Shown here: piece after piece, positions 8,319-20,415 of the stretch
Layout: the number at the start of each line of letters is the position of its first letter
Numbering within the stretch: position 1 is the stretch's first letter
Assembly: GCA_016182795.1 (NCBI GenBank)
Contig: JACPFW010000029.1
Coordinates: 1 to 64,000 of the forward strand
Length of the DNA: 64,000 bases
Direction: 5' to 3'
Source of the DNA: Gemmatimonadota bacterium
Lineage (GTDB): Bacteria > Gemmatimonadota > Gemmatimonadetes > Gemmatimonadales > Gemmatimonadaceae
Program-made: the position numbers and the translations under genes
Notes under the pieces: generated by a model
Databases searched by the model: none
Seen by the model: the letters and a program-made list of their open reading frames with translations, nothing else
Told to the model about the DNA's origin: nothing

Positions 8319-8979
8319 CCGGCCGCCGCTGGTCGTGACCATCGATGGCCCGGCTGCATCGGGCAAGTCGAGCACCTCGCAAATGGTGGCGGCGCAACTT
8401 GGCGTCCGGCACGTGGACAGCGGCATGATCTATCGCCTGGTCACGGCGGCGCGGCTGCGCGCCGGCGGGACGAGCGAGTCATGGACCGAGCAGTCGGTGC
8501 TTGAGGAGGCCGGACGCGTCTCCGTGGCGCCGGGGGCGACGAGCTTCGAGCCGCTGCTCGACGGCGAGCCGTGCGAGGGCGAGATCCGCGGCGAGGCCGT
8601 GACGCGGACGGTGAGTCTGGTGGCCCAGATGCCCCGCGTGCGGGCGTGGGTGAATGCCCTCGTGCGGGCCACCGCCTCGGTGCACGAGATCGTCGTCGAT
8701 GGCCGCGACATGGGAACGGCAGTCTTTCCCGACGCCCGACTCAAGGTCTGGCTCGTCGCGACCCCCGAAGAGCGGGCTCGCCGGCGCATCGTACAGCGCA
8801 CCGGACGGCAGCCGACCAGCGCGGAACTGGCGGAGGAGACGCGGGCGCTGGAAGCGCGCGACGCCAAGGACCAGCCCCAGACCCAGCCGGCGACTGATGC
8901 CGTGTGGATCGATACAACGGGGATTACGCAGGAGGAGCAGGTGAGACAGATCGTTCTCCTCGCTCGAGAGAGGAGATAA
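8305..8979 (+). CDS. cmk: (d)CMP kinase
   Basis: 224 residues. It phosphorylates CMP and dCMP. P-loop DGPAASGKSSTSQ near the N-terminus, HVDSGMIYR (substrate), VVDGRDMGTAVFPDA and ATPEERARRR (lid) are all canonical. I chose the GTG at 8305, which follows GGAGG by 9 bases and places MSSANRPPLVVTIDG at the N-terminus; no ATG lies in the right place. It overlaps the end of aroA by 14 bases. Confidence 0.92.
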   Translation: MSSANRPPLVVTIDGPAASGKSSTSQMVAAQLGVRHVDSGMIYRLVTAARLRAGGTSESWTEQSVLEEAGRVSVAPGATSFEPLLDGEPCEGEIRGEAVTRTVSLVAQMPRVRAWVNALVRATASVHEIVVDGRDMGTAVFPDARLKVWLVATPEERARRRIVQRTGRQPTSAELAEETRALEARDAKDQPQTQPATDAVWIDTTGITQEEQVRQIVLLARERR

Positions 8980-9000
8980 GAGGGACGAGGGGCGAGTAGC

Positions 9001-9122
9001 GGACCGGGGAGGGGGTAGGGGCGTAGGAACGAGGAATGAGAGTGGTGAAGGGGGAAGAGATGATCTCCCTCCCCGTTCCGTATCTCCATTCCCAACCCTT
9101 CGCCTCTACCTCCTCCCCGTTT
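9001..9122 (+). repeat. Long imperfect inverted repeat, purine-rich left arm
   Basis: In the 308-base gap after cmk, a G/A-rich arm (about 9004-9060) is followed by a C/T-rich arm (about 9064-9121) that is its imperfect reverse complement, for example CGGGGAGGGGGTAGGGGCG against CGGGGAGGAGGTAGAGGCG. The right arm contains, on the minus strand, the 16-mer AACGGGGAGGAGGTAG (9106-9121), which recurs on the plus strand at 52126-52141. The RNA could fold into a long hairpin between the cmk and rpsA units. The rest of the gap holds the rpsA promoter candidate and its leader. Confidence 0.7.
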
Positions 9123-9136
9123 CGTGCAGTAAGACC

Positions 9137-9167
9137 TTGCCCTAACTCCCGATCCTGCTCATATTTA
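9137..9167 (+). promoter_or_regulatory. Putative sigma-70 promoter of rpsA
   Basis: TTGCCC (9137-9142) is followed after 17-19 bases by CATATT/TATTTA (9160-9167) in an unusually AT-rich patch. It would give a leader of about 115 bases before the rpsA ATG. A long leader is usual for rpsA, which autoregulates its translation in well-studied bacteria; no specific structure is assigned here. Confidence 0.5.
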
Positions 9168-9287
9168 TAGGCTCTCGCCGAATGGCGGGCCCTCGGACCT
9201 CGACAGCCACCGTGCTCTCGTCTCCGGGTCATCGATCACCCGAATCCTCGCGCGCGGCGAGCCGAACCATCCGCGTCCAACCGACTG

Positions 9288-11096
9288 ATGTCGACCGAAG
9301 TCACGCCCACCGCAACCCCGCAAATGATCGAGCGTGAAAAGCGCATGGCCCAAAAGGCCGTCCTGCGCCCGCTCGCGAATCGCCGCCCCGAACTCTACGA
9401 GGAAGACGAGTACACGTCGTCCGACTATGAGGCGATGATGGATCTGTACAACGGGACGCTCGCTTCCATCGAGGAAGGCGAGATCGTCAAGTCCCGTGTG
9501 CTCGAGATCCGCGACAACCTCGTCGTGCTCGACATCGGCTTCAAGTCCGAAGGGTCGATCCCGCTCGAAGAGTTCAAGGACATGCCGGAGCTCAAGGCCG
9601 GCGACGAAGTCGAAGTGCTCCTCGAGCACCTCGAAGACCAGGAAGGCTCGGTCGTCCTGTCCAAGAAGAAGGCCGACTTCATGCGCGTGTGGGAGAAGAT
9701 CCGCGTCGCGTACGAGTCCGATCAGCCGGTCGAGGGCGTGCTCGTCAAGAAGATCAAGGGCGGCGTGGTCGTCGACCTCATGGGCGTCGACGCCTTCCTC
9801 CCGGGTTCGCAGATCGCGCTCCGCCGCGTCCCGAACATCGACGAGCTGCTCGGCCAGAAGTACGAGTTCAAGATCATCAAGCTCAACAAGCGCCGCCGCA
9901 ACATCGTCGTCTCGCGCCGCGTGATCCTCGAGACCGAGCGCGCCGGCAAGCGCGAGAAGCTGATGAAGGAGCTCCAGAAGGATCAGGTGCGGAAGGGCGT
10001 GGTCAAGAACATCACGGACTTCGGCGCCTTCATCGACCTCGGCGGCGTGGACGGCCTGCTCCACATTACCGACATGTCGTGGGGCCGCATCCAGCACCCG
10101 AGCGAGATGGTGCAGATCGGCATGGAGCTGGAGATCAAGGTCCTCGACATCGACTGGGAGCGCGAGCGCATCTCGCTCGGCCTCAAGCAGCTCCAGGCCT
10201 ACCCGTGGAAGGACGTCGCCGCCAAGTACCCGGTCGGCACGCGCGTCTCGGGCAAGGTCGTCAGCATCACCAACTACGGCGCCTTCATCGAGCTCGAGCC
10301 GGGCATCGAAGGCCTGGTGCACATCAGCGAGATGAGCTGGACGCGCAACGTCCGCCATCCCTCGAAGCTCGTCAGCATCGGCGAGGCCATTGAGGCGGTG
10401 GTGCTCAAGGTCGATCCGAACGAGGAGAAGATCTCGCTCGGCATGAAGCAGACCGAGCAGGATCCGTGGATGGTGCTGCCGCTCAAGTACCCCGTGGGCA
10501 CGCGCATTGCGGGCAAGGTGCGAAACCTCACGTCGTTCGGCGCGTTCGTCGAGATCGAGCCGGGCATCGACGGCCTGATCCACATCTCCGACATGTCGTG
10601 GACCAAGCGCGTCCAGCACCCGTCGGAAGTGGTCAAGAAGGGTGACTCGGTGGACGTCGTGATCCTCAACATCGACAGCGACAACAAGCGCATCTCGCTC
10701 GGCCTCAAGCAGGCCGAGGAAGATCCGTGGCTCAAGATCGGCGAGACCTACCCGGTCGGCACCGAGCTCAAGGGCCATGTGGTGCGCCTCATGGAGAAGG
10801 GCGTCGTCGTTGATGTCGGCAACGACATCGAGGGCTTCGTGCCGATCTCGCAGCTCAACATCACGGGCAACACGATCCAGAGCCCGGCCGAGATCGCGTG
10901 GGAGCAGATGGCGCTCGACCTGCGCGTGCTCGAGGTCGATCCGATCCATCGCCGCATCGTGCTGACCGTGACGAACATTCCGGAAGGGCAGGAGCGTCCG
11001 GCGGAGCCGTCCAAGGTGCACACCGAGGAAGGCGATGCCATTCCTGAGATCCCGGCCGACCTGTCGGCGGTGATCGAGGACGTGGACGAGGCGTAA
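9288..11096 (+). CDS. rpsA: 30S ribosomal protein S1
   Basis: 602 residues with six S1/OB repeats. The last four are easy to see by their repeated cores: TDFGAFIDLGGVDGLLHITD, TNYGAFIELEPGIEGLVHIS, TSFGAFVEIEPGIDGLIHIS and a degenerate final one, MEKGVVVDVGNDIEGFVPIS. The N-terminal two (about residues 60-215) have the S2-binding character typical of bacterial S1. The tail is acidic (IEDVDEA). S1 helps the ribosome bind mRNAs with weak or absent Shine-Dalgarno sequences. It has its own promoter candidate and terminator and lies after cmk as in many bacteria. Confidence 0.96.
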   Translation: MSTEVTPTATPQMIEREKRMAQKAVLRPLANRRPELYEEDEYTSSDYEAMMDLYNGTLASIEEGEIVKSRVLEIRDNLVVLDIGFKSEGSIPLEEFKDMPELKAGDEVEVLLEHLEDQEGSVVLSKKKADFMRVWEKIRVAYESDQPVEGVLVKKIKGGVVVDLMGVDAFLPGSQIALRRVPNIDELLGQKYEFKIIKLNKRRRNIVVSRRVILETERAGKREKLMKELQKDQVRKGVVKNITDFGAFIDLGGVDGLLHITDMSWGRIQHPSEMVQIGMELEIKVLDIDWERERISLGLKQLQAYPWKDVAAKYPVGTRVSGKVVSITNYGAFIELEPGIEGLVHISEMSWTRNVRHPSKLVSIGEAIEAVVLKVDPNEEKISLGMKQTEQDPWMVLPLKYPVGTRIAGKVRNLTSFGAFVEIEPGIDGLIHISDMSWTKRVQHPSEVVKKGDSVDVVILNIDSDNKRISLGLKQAEEDPWLKIGETYPVGTELKGHVVRLMEKGVVVDVGNDIEGFVPISQLNITGNTIQSPAEIAWEQMALDLRVLEVDPIHRRIVLTVTNIPEGQERPAEPSKVHTEEGDAIPEIPADLSAVIEDVDEA

Positions 11097-11107
11097 GCTC
11101 TCGCGGC

Positions 11108-11153
11108 AAACGACGCGCCCCCGCCGGCATTGACCGGCGGGGGCGCGTCGTTT
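11108..11153 (+). terminator. Intrinsic terminator of rpsA
   Basis: A perfect 20-bp stem (11108-11127 with 11134-11153, loop CATTGA) begins 11 bases after the rpsA stop. AAACGACGCG starts the left arm and CGCGTCGTTT ends the right arm. The T run is short (TTT), but the A/T bases at the foot extend the stem, so it may act in both directions. Confidence 0.85.
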
Positions 11154-11154
11154 G

Positions 11155-11317
11155 GGTGCAGGGGAAGAGGCAGAGTGTGGTGCAGGGTGCAGCGGCAGAG
11201 TGTGGTGCAGGGAAGGAGGCGCTTCGTACAAGCTCGCGCCCCCCTAACGACCCCTGCACCCCTCACCACACGCTGCCTCTGCACCTTGCACCTGGGATTG
11301 CCTCTTCCCCTGCACTT
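11155..11317 (+). repeat. Long inverted repeat with internal direct repeats
   Basis: Left arm about 11155-11213, right arm about 11255-11317. Matching segments include GTGCAGGGGAAGAGGCA against TGCCTCTTCCCCTGCAC, and GGTGCAGGGTGCAG against CTGCACCTTGCACC. Within the left arm, GGCAGAGTGTGGTGCAGGG occurs twice in direct orientation. It fills most of the gap between the rpsA terminator and the hydrolase gene. It has the same architecture as the repeats at 9001, 20821, 28149 and 52116. Confidence 0.8.
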
Positions 11318-11327
11318 GGTGAGTCTG

Positions 11328-11333
11328 TAGTCT
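11328..11333 (+). promoter_or_regulatory. -10-like element before the hydrolase gene
   Basis: TAGTCT ends 7 bases before the ATG at 11341 and is preceded by TG. There is no Shine-Dalgarno in the gap, so a leaderless start is likely. No strong -35. Confidence 0.4.
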
Positions 11334-11340
11334 GTTCGCC

Positions 11341-13371
11341 ATGTCTCGCCGCCTCGCTGTCGCCGCGATTCTCGCGGCCGCCTGCTATCAGCCCACCCGA
11401 CTCGTCGATCCCTCGCGATTCGCGCCGCCTTCGTCTCCCGGAGTGGAGGCTGCTGACCCTTCGAAGCCGGGTCCGTTCGCGGTACGCCGCCTCTATTACG
11501 GCCACGGGACCGACCGGCGACGGGCCGAGTATCGCGACTCCGTGACCCTGCGCACGGGGGTCGTGAACGGCACGTCGTTCCTCAGGGGGGCAAACCCCAA
11601 GCTGCTGCGTGACCGGTGGGCGTACTGGGGCTTCGACGCCAAGCGCCTGCCGGTGAACGGGCGGGTCTGGTATCCCGAGGGGGCGGGGCCGTTCCCGCTC
11701 GTGCTCATCGTGCACGGCAACCACGGAATGAAGGACTTCTCCGATCCCGGCTACGCCTATCTCGGCGAACTGCTCGCGAGCCGCGGCTATATCCTGGCGT
11801 CTGTGGACGAGAACTTCCTCAACGGCAACCTGCGCAACGATAACGACGCGCGCGGCTGGATGCTGCTGCAGCATCTGGTAGCCTGGCGCGGCTTCAACGC
11901 CGACAGCGCGTCACCGCTGTACCACAAAGTGGATTTGTCGCGCATCGCGCTGATGGGGCACTCGCGCGGCGGCGAAGCGATCGCCGTGGCAGCGGCCTTC
12001 AATCGGTTGCCACGCTACCCGGACGATGCGCGCGTGGTGTTCAACTTCGGCTTCGACATTCGCACACTCGTCGCCATCGCGCCGGTGGACGGCCAGTATC
12101 GGCCGGCCGACCAGGGGACGCCGCTCACGAACGTCAACTATCTCGTCCTGCACGGGGCGCACGACTCCGACGTCTCCACATTCATGGGGCAGCGCCAGTT
12201 CCAGCGCGTGCGCTTCACCGGGGCGGGGCCGTGGCGCAAGAGCGCCATCTACATTTACCGCGCCAATCACGGGCAGTTCAACACCACGTGGGGCTCCAGC
12301 AACGTCGGGCCGGAGCTGGGCCTGCTGCTGCGCAAGCAGAACCTGCTCACCGGCGACGAACAGCGGCAGGCGGGCAAGGTCTTCATCAGCGCCTTCCTCG
12401 ACCTCACTCTCCGCGACGCGGCGGCGTACGAACCGCTCTTCCGCGACGCGCGGCGCGGTGGATCGTGGCTGCCGCGCACCATCTACCTGACGCGCTACGA
12501 AGACCAGAGCACGCGGCGATTGGCGGCCTACGAGGAGGACGTCGACGTCACCACCGGGTCGATGGCCGGCGTGCGGATCGACGCGACCGGTCTCGCCGCT
12601 TGGCGCGAGCTCGGCCTAACCATGCGTTCGCGCGGGAACTCGGCGTACGAGAATCACGTGGTGCGACTCGGCTGGACGAAGTCCAAGGCGAACGGTGCGC
12701 CGGCGCGCTACGCCGTGCGCTGGACCGATTCGGTGGCGACGACGCTCGGGGTCGATGCGCACAGCACACTCGTGTTTGAGGCCGAGGCGGAGTCGGACAG
12801 GCCGCGTGCGCTCGCTGCCGCCGACACGGCGCCGGCCACGGGGGCGATGCGCCGTCCGCCGCGCTTTGGCTGGCTCCCCGGCTGGCTGCGCGGACGCGAT
12901 TCCACCGAGAAGGCGGCCGCGGACAGCGCGCAGCAACGCAAGATGGCGGGGGCCGACAGCGCCAAGGCGCGCGGCACCGCCGCCAAGGACAGCGCGAGTG
13001 CCGCCGATAAGGGCAAGGCAAAGTCCAAGTCGGTTAAGGACTCCGTTGTCGTGCTCGATTTCCATGTCGAACTGGAGACGTCGGACGGCGTGAAGGCCTC
13101 CGTTGCCCTCGCCGACTTGTCGCCGCTTCCCCCGCCGCTCACGATCCGCCTCTATAAATGGGCGCGCAGTGAGCGGAAGTACGGTGCGTCCAGCCGCGAC
13201 TACGACCAGGTGCTCACGCGGTACGCCATCGCCCTCGGTGACCTGGAACGCCGGGAGCCTGGGTTCCGCGCCGACCGATTGCGCGCGGTGCGCTTCGTGT
13301 TCGACCGCACCGAGGCCGGCAGCGTGCTGCTCGATGCGATCGGGGTGGAGGGCGCCGCGCCCCCGCAGTAA
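11341..13371 (+). CDS. Lipoprotein alpha/beta hydrolase with a charged linker
   Basis: 676 residues. The signal peptide ends in the lipobox LAAAC (Cys15), so it is a predicted lipoprotein. The hydrolase domain (about residues 90-360) has an oxyanion-type VHGNHGM loop, the nucleophile elbow MGHSRGGEA (Ser near 207), an Asp candidate in HGAHDSDVS and a His candidate in ANHGQF near 309; this resembles the chlorophyllase/dienelactone-type esterases. The C-terminal half looks like a carbohydrate-binding-like beta domain split by an Ala/Lys/Asp/Ser-rich linker (about residues 505-565, with repeats of the kind ADSA and KDSA). The substrate is unknown. It stands alone, convergent with the TonB-C gene. 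Confidence 0.7.
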   Translation: MSRRLAVAAILAAACYQPTRLVDPSRFAPPSSPGVEAADPSKPGPFAVRRLYYGHGTDRRRAEYRDSVTLRTGVVNGTSFLRGANPKLLRDRWAYWGFDAKRLPVNGRVWYPEGAGPFPLVLIVHGNHGMKDFSDPGYAYLGELLASRGYILASVDENFLNGNLRNDNDARGWMLLQHLVAWRGFNADSASPLYHKVDLSRIALMGHSRGGEAIAVAAAFNRLPRYPDDARVVFNFGFDIRTLVAIAPVDGQYRPADQGTPLTNVNYLVLHGAHDSDVSTFMGQRQFQRVRFTGAGPWRKSAIYIYRANHGQFNTTWGSSNVGPELGLLLRKQNLLTGDEQRQAGKVFISAFLDLTLRDAAAYEPLFRDARRGGSWLPRTIYLTRYEDQSTRRLAAYEEDVDVTTGSMAGVRIDATGLAAWRELGLTMRSRGNSAYENHVVRLGWTKSKANGAPARYAVRWTDSVATTLGVDAHSTLVFEAEAESDRPRALAAADTAPATGAMRRPPRFGWLPGWLRGRDSTEKAAADSAQQRKMAGADSAKARGTAAKDSASAADKGKAKSKSVKDSVVVLDFHVELETSDGVKASVALADLSPLPPPLTIRLYKWARSERKYGASSRDYDQVLTRYAIALGDLERREPGFRADRLRAVRFVFDRTEAGSVLLDAIGVEGAAPPQ

Positions 13372-13405
13372 CGCGCGAACGCGGCGCACGCACCACATGG
13401 GAAAT

Positions 13406-13434
13406 CGGGGGTGGTCCCGTCGGACCAGCCCCCG
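13406..13434 (+). terminator. Hairpin between convergent genes
   Basis: CGGGGGTGGTCC (13406-13417) pairs with GGACCAGCCCCCG (13422-13434) with one bulge and a 4-base loop. It lies between the stops of the hydrolase gene (13371) and the minus-strand TonB-C gene (13456). It could end transcription from both sides, although neither flank carries a strong T run. Confidence 0.6.
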
Positions 13435-13455
13435 TCCCACTATCAGGGATGAACC

Positions 13456-13875
13456 TTACGGCTTGAAAACCAGCGGAAGCACGACGCGCGACTTCACGGC
13501 GGTGCCCTTCACCTTCGCCGGGGTGAACTCGAGCTTCGGCGCCACCTGCTTTGCCACTTCGATCAGCTGCGGCACCGTGGAAACGGCGTCAATCTGCGAA
13601 GCGTCCACCTTGCCCGACGCGTCCACCACGAGTTCCATCTGCACGGCCCCGCCGACACCGGCGCGACGGAGGTTGTCGGGGTAGGCCTCGGAGATGAGGC
13701 GCGACGTGTACGACGGTGACGACAGCTTCGGCAGCGCGTCCACTTCCGAAAGTTCGTAGATCTTCTTGGCGTCCTGGGCCTGCGCCAACATCGGCAAGGC
13801 GCACATCAGGGCAAGAGCGGTGAGGAGCCGGCGCGCGACCGGCGCGTGCAGAGCGCGAAGAAACGTGCGGTTCAT
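13456..13875 (-). CDS. Secreted TonB C-terminal domain protein
   Basis: 139 residues from the ATG at 13875, which follows GGAGGACG; the open frame extends further upstream but lacks other support. The N-terminus has a signal peptide ([19 protein letters not shown], with cleavage likely after AQA). The remainder is a TonB-type C-terminal fold: [20 protein letters not shown], then [20 protein letters not shown]. There is no proline-rich spanner or transmembrane anchor of a true energy transducer, so it is a periplasmic TonB-C protein of unknown partner. Such paralogues are frequent in genomes rich in TonB-dependent receptors. Confidence 0.8.
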   Translation of the reverse strand: MNRTFLRALHAPVARRLLTALALMCALPMLAQAQDAKKIYELSEVDALPKLSSPSYTSRLISEAYPDNLRRAGVGGAVQMELVVDASGKVDASQIDAVSTVPQLIEVAKQVAPKLEFTPAKVKGTAVKSRVVLPLVFKP

Positions 13876-14098
13876 AAGGACGTCCTCCATGGCAGTAAGT
13901 GTTCTCCCTATGAAAGCTTCGGCCGTGCGAGAGGTGGCATTAGTTCCCGCCCCCCGGCGCGCGCACAAAAGTGTCACATCTGGCGACCCAATCATCACGT
14001 GGGGGGCCGATCGAGGGCACCGTCCCCTTACCATCGGCTCCGCGGCCAAATTGATGAGTCACACCACAGGGATTCCACCGGGCGTCCGGACGCCTCCA

Positions 14099-14104
14099 TA
14101 TATT
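14099..14104 (+). promoter_or_regulatory. -10-like element of the acyl-CoA carboxylase operon
   Basis: TATATT in CCATATATTGG ends 8 bases before the ATG at 14113. There is no Shine-Dalgarno, so a leaderless transcript is likely. No clear -35. The rest of the 237-base gap from 13876 shows no gene. Confidence 0.45.
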
Positions 14105-14112
14105 GGTGCACC

Positions 14113-17197
<3,085 letters not shown>

Positions 17198-17201
<4 letters not shown>

Positions 17202-18466
17202 GCCGGCCCGGAGCGTCCGCGGAGCGCAGCGCGCCGAACACGGTGTCGCTCGACATCACGTCCATCGCGGCCGGCGGCGACGGCGTGGCGCGGCACGACG
17301 GGATGGTGGTCTTCGTTCCGCGCACCGCGCCCGGTGATCGCGTGCGCGCCCGCGTGCACGCCAAGGGGCGTTTTGCGCGCGGCACGTTGCTCGACGTCGA
17401 ACAGGCCGGGGCGGGGCGCGTGGCGCCGGCGTGCGCGCACTACGGACGCGACCGCTGCGGCGGCTGTCAGCTGCAGCATCTCGCGCTCGACGCGCAGCGC
17501 GACGCCAAGGCGCATATGGTGCAGGACGCGTTCGCCCGCATCGGCAAGCGCGAGGTGGCGCTTCCCAAGGTGCACGCGGCCGGCGAGCCGTGGCGCTACC
17601 GACGCAAGCTCACGCTGGCGCTGCGCCGCCGCGCCGACGGATGGCGCGCGGGCCTGCATCGCGCCGGGGCGCCCGACGAGATCTTCGCGCTCGACGATTG
17701 CCTCATTACGGATGCGCGCATCGTCGCCGGCTTTCGCGACGTGCTCGCGCAGGGAACGCATCTGCTGCCGCGCGTGGCGTCGCTGCGCGCCTCACTGCGC
17801 GCCGAGGGCGATGACCTGCTGCTCGTGGTGGAAGGCGCCGAGGTGTGGCCCGAGGCCAAGGCGTTTGCCGCGGCGGTGCGGTCGGTTTCAGCCACGTGGT
17901 GGGTGAACGACGCCGGGCGGCGGCGCCTGCTGCTCGACCGTCGCGGCGCGAGCGCGGCGGGCGCGTCGTTTGTGCAGGTGAACGCCGACGTGGCCGCGCT
18001 GATGGGCGCGCACGTGGAGGCGGCCGTGCAGGCGCACGCACCGCGCACGGTGATCGACGCCTACGCGGGGACCGGCGATGTGGCGGTGGCGCTCGCCGCG
18101 CGCGGGGTGACGGTGACGGCCATCGAACTCGACCCCGACGCCAGCGCGGTGTGCGCCGCACGGCTCACGGCGCCCTCGCGCGCCATCGCCGCCCGGGTCG
18201 AGGACGCGCTTCCCGATCTGCTTCCCGCCGATGTCATTCTGCTGAATCCGCCGCGTGCCGGCGTCGATGCCGCGGTGACCGCGGCGCTTGCCGCCTGCAG
18301 CCCCGCGCCGCGGGCCATTGTGTACGTCAGTTGCGATCCGGCGACGCTGGCCCGCGACGTCGGGCGTCTGCCCGGGTGGCGGGTGCTATCTTTGGACTGC
18401 TTTGACATGTTTCCCCAGACGGCGCATGTCGAGACGGTGTGCGTGCTCGTGCCGGAGGCGGCGTGA
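17198..18466 (+). CDS. RNA uridine-5 methyltransferase, TrmA/RlmD family, with Fe-S cluster
   Basis: 422 residues from a GTG overlapping the accC stop. A TRAM domain (about residues 15-70) is followed by CAHYGRDRCGGCQ, three of the four [4Fe-4S] Cys of the RlmC/RlmD group. The SAM-binding fold has DAYAGTGDVAV and IELDPDASAV, then LLNPPRAGVD, with the catalytic Cys in YVSCDPATLARD near residue 378. It methylates C5 of a uridine in 23S rRNA or tRNA; which site cannot be read from sequence. It sits between the two halves of a carboxylase operon with 4-base overlaps on both sides, which looks like simple cotranscription. Confidence 0.85.
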
Positions 18467-18963
18467 AGTATTTCGTGGACATTGGCAGCGAGCGGCTCGA
18501 GGTCGAGCTCGACGGCGAGACGGCGCGCGTGGGCGGCGTCGAGCGCGCGGTGCACCTCTCCGACGTCGAAGGAACGCCGGTGCACCTCGTGCGCATCGGC
18601 TCGCGCGTGCATCGTGTGGTCGCGCAGCGGCACGCCGCGCGCGGACGGTACACCCTGCGCTTCGACGGCTGGCGGCTGGAGGCGGAAGCGCTCGACGAAC
18701 GGTCGCGCGCCATCCGCGACCTGACGGCCGCGCAGGCGGCGCATGCCGGCCCGCTGCCGGTGACCGCGCCGATGCCCGGCCTCATAGTGCGCGTGCATGT
18801 GCAGCCGGGCGACACCGTGACGGCGGGGCAGGGAGTCATTAGCATGGAAGCCATGAAAATGGAGAATGAACTGCGCACGGTTACCGCCGGCACGGTGAAG
18901 GCCGTGCTGGTGCGTCCCGGACAGGCCGTGGAGAAGGGCGCGGTGCTGCTGGAGCTGGCGTGA
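18463..18963 (+). CDS. Biotin carboxyl carrier protein of the acyl-CoA carboxylase
   Basis: 166 residues from a GTG. The C-terminal biotinyl domain holds the attachment motif SMEAMKMENEL (biotinylated Lys about residue 132) and the earlier TAPMPGLIVRVHVQPGD hairpin. The N-terminal 90 residues are a small beta-rich region, probably the piece that in larger PccA proteins joins biotin carboxylase to the carrier. It works with the products of the genes at 14113 and 15660. It overlaps both neighbours by 4 bases. Confidence 0.9.
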   Translation: MKYFVDIGSERLEVELDGETARVGGVERAVHLSDVEGTPVHLVRIGSRVHRVVAQRHAARGRYTLRFDGWRLEAEALDERSRAIRDLTAAQAAHAGPLPVTAPMPGLIVRVHVQPGDTVTAGQGVISMEAMKMENELRTVTAGTVKAVLVRPGQAVEKGAVLLELA

Positions 18964-19832
18964 GCCGTCGCGGCCCCATTTCGCTTGTCGTCGCGGCGTT
19001 GCTGTTGGGAGGCGCGTGCGCGTCGCATCAGACGCGCATGCAACGCGCGCTCGACGCGTCGATGGAGCGCGCCTATCTCACGGGGCTGTATCTGCAGACC
19101 GTCGCCGGCATCTCGGGAACTCCGTCGCGCCTGACGCGCAATGACGGCGTGGTCTATCTCTCCGACGTCGCGCCGCAGATGCTCTTCCTCGCCGAGGCCG
19201 GCGACACCGCGCGGTACCGGTCGTTGCGCGCGTTCGTGGCCGACAAAATGGTGCGCCGCTTGGCGACCGGTGTGGTGCCCGGACGGCGGTATCGTGCCGA
19301 CCTGCGCTTCGAGGATGCTCCGGCGCCGACGCGCCGCGTGCTCGGCAGGGCGTTGATCGCTGGATGGGAGCGACTTGGCGACACCACCTCGGCGCAGCTC
19401 GTGGCCCAGTTTGCGCCGGCCACCGACGACGGGGCGACACTCGAGCCCGTCGATGCGCTCGTCTCGGAGTGCGACGAGGCGCTCGATGTGGTGGGGAGCG
19501 ACCCCGCGCCGGCGCGCGCCGTGCTGGGCAAGGCGCGCGGGGTGCTGGCGAGCGCGCGTCAGGTCCCAACGGGGCCGACGGCGGGGAGTCGACTCGGCGG
19601 GGACAGCGAACTGAAAGCGCAGGCCTGCCTGGCCCGGGCGGCCATCGCCGTCAACGATCCCGACGCCGCCGTGAGGCACCTCGACCGCATGCTCGACCTG
19701 CTGAAGCCGATCGTTCGCAACGCGGGGCGCCCCGACTTGAGCACCTCGGCCGACGTGCTGCGGACGCTCAGTGCGGTCCGCGCCGCAGGGCCGACGTCGT
19801 ACCTCCCGCCGGGGACGGTCGCTCGCCCTTGA
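18960..19832 (+). CDS. Lipoprotein of unknown function
   Basis: 290 residues from a GTG overlapping the carrier gene. The signal peptide SLVVAALLLGGAC ends in a lipobox Cys, followed by a mature helical region. Family not recognised. The segment GDTARYRSLRAFVADKMVR and the C-terminal ACLARAAIAVNDPDAAVRHL look like helical-repeat (TPR-like) sequence, but no full repeat can be defined. It ends the carboxylase operon; a function linked to the carboxylase is not implied. Confidence 0.6.
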   Translation: MSRRGPISLVVAALLLGGACASHQTRMQRALDASMERAYLTGLYLQTVAGISGTPSRLTRNDGVVYLSDVAPQMLFLAEAGDTARYRSLRAFVADKMVRRLATGVVPGRRYRADLRFEDAPAPTRRVLGRALIAGWERLGDTTSAQLVAQFAPATDDGATLEPVDALVSECDEALDVVGSDPAPARAVLGKARGVLASARQVPTGPTAGSRLGGDSELKAQACLARAAIAVNDPDAAVRHLDRMLDLLKPIVRNAGRPDLSTSADVLRTLSAVRAAGPTSYLPPGTVARP

Positions 19833-19857
19833 CCGGGTGTAAGTTGTTGCCTAGCTT
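19829..19857 (+). promoter_or_regulatory. Sigma-70 promoter of rplM-rpsI
   Basis: TTGACC (19829-19834), a 17-base spacer, and TAGCTT (19852-19857). The -35 overlaps the last codons of the lipoprotein gene. It predicts a leader of about 100 bases before rplM. The same -10 (TAGCTT) and a near-identical -35 (TTGACT) with the same 17-base spacing occur before ptsN at 63919-63947. Confidence 0.75.
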
Positions 19858-19962
19858 ACAAGTCTGTCCGAAAACAGCCTTCACGGCGGCCGAGACCCGG
19901 GTTGCATTCCGCACCGGTGAGGCGAAGACCCACGCAGTCGAAGTACTGCCCAATTGGTTCGC

Positions 19963-20412
19963 ATGAAGACCTTTTCAGCTACACCCAAGGACATTGAGCA
20001 TCGCTGGTACGTTGTGGACGCCAGCGGCATGGTCCTGGGCCGGCTTGCCACCGAGGTCGCCAAGATCCTCCGTGGCAAGCACAAGCCGATGTTCACGCCG
20101 CACATGGACACCGGTGATTTCGTGATCGTGATCAATGCCTCCAAGGTGAAGGTCACGGGCCGCAAAGCGGAGCAGAAGGAATACTTCCGCCACACCGGCT
20201 ACATGGGCCATGAGCTGTACACGCCGTTCGCGACGATGCTCGCCAAGCACCCCGAGCGCATCATCGAGAAGGCCGTGCACGGCATGCTGCCGAAGAACGC
20301 CCTCGGCCGCGGCAAGCTCCGCACCAAGCTCCGCGTCTACGCGGGGGCCGATCATCCGCATGCGGCGCAACAGCCCACTCCGCTCACCTTCCCGTCGCTC
20401 GAGGCGAAGTAA
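19963..20412 (+). CDS. rplM: 50S ribosomal protein L13
   Basis: 149 residues from the ATG at 19963 ([20 protein letters not shown]); a TTG three codons earlier is a weaker option. Conserved features: [34 protein letters not shown], and [15 protein letters not shown]13 is an early assembly protein of the large subunit and is paired with S9 as in most bacteria. No obvious Shine-Dalgarno precedes the start. Confidence 0.96.
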   Translation: MKTFSATPKDIEHRWYVVDASGMVLGRLATEVAKILRGKHKPMFTPHMDTGDFVIVINASKVKVTGRKAEQKEYFRHTGYMGHELYTPFATMLAKHPERIIEKAVHGMLPKNALGRGKLRTKLRVYAGADHPHAAQQPTPLTFPSLEAK

Positions 20413-20415
20413 GCA

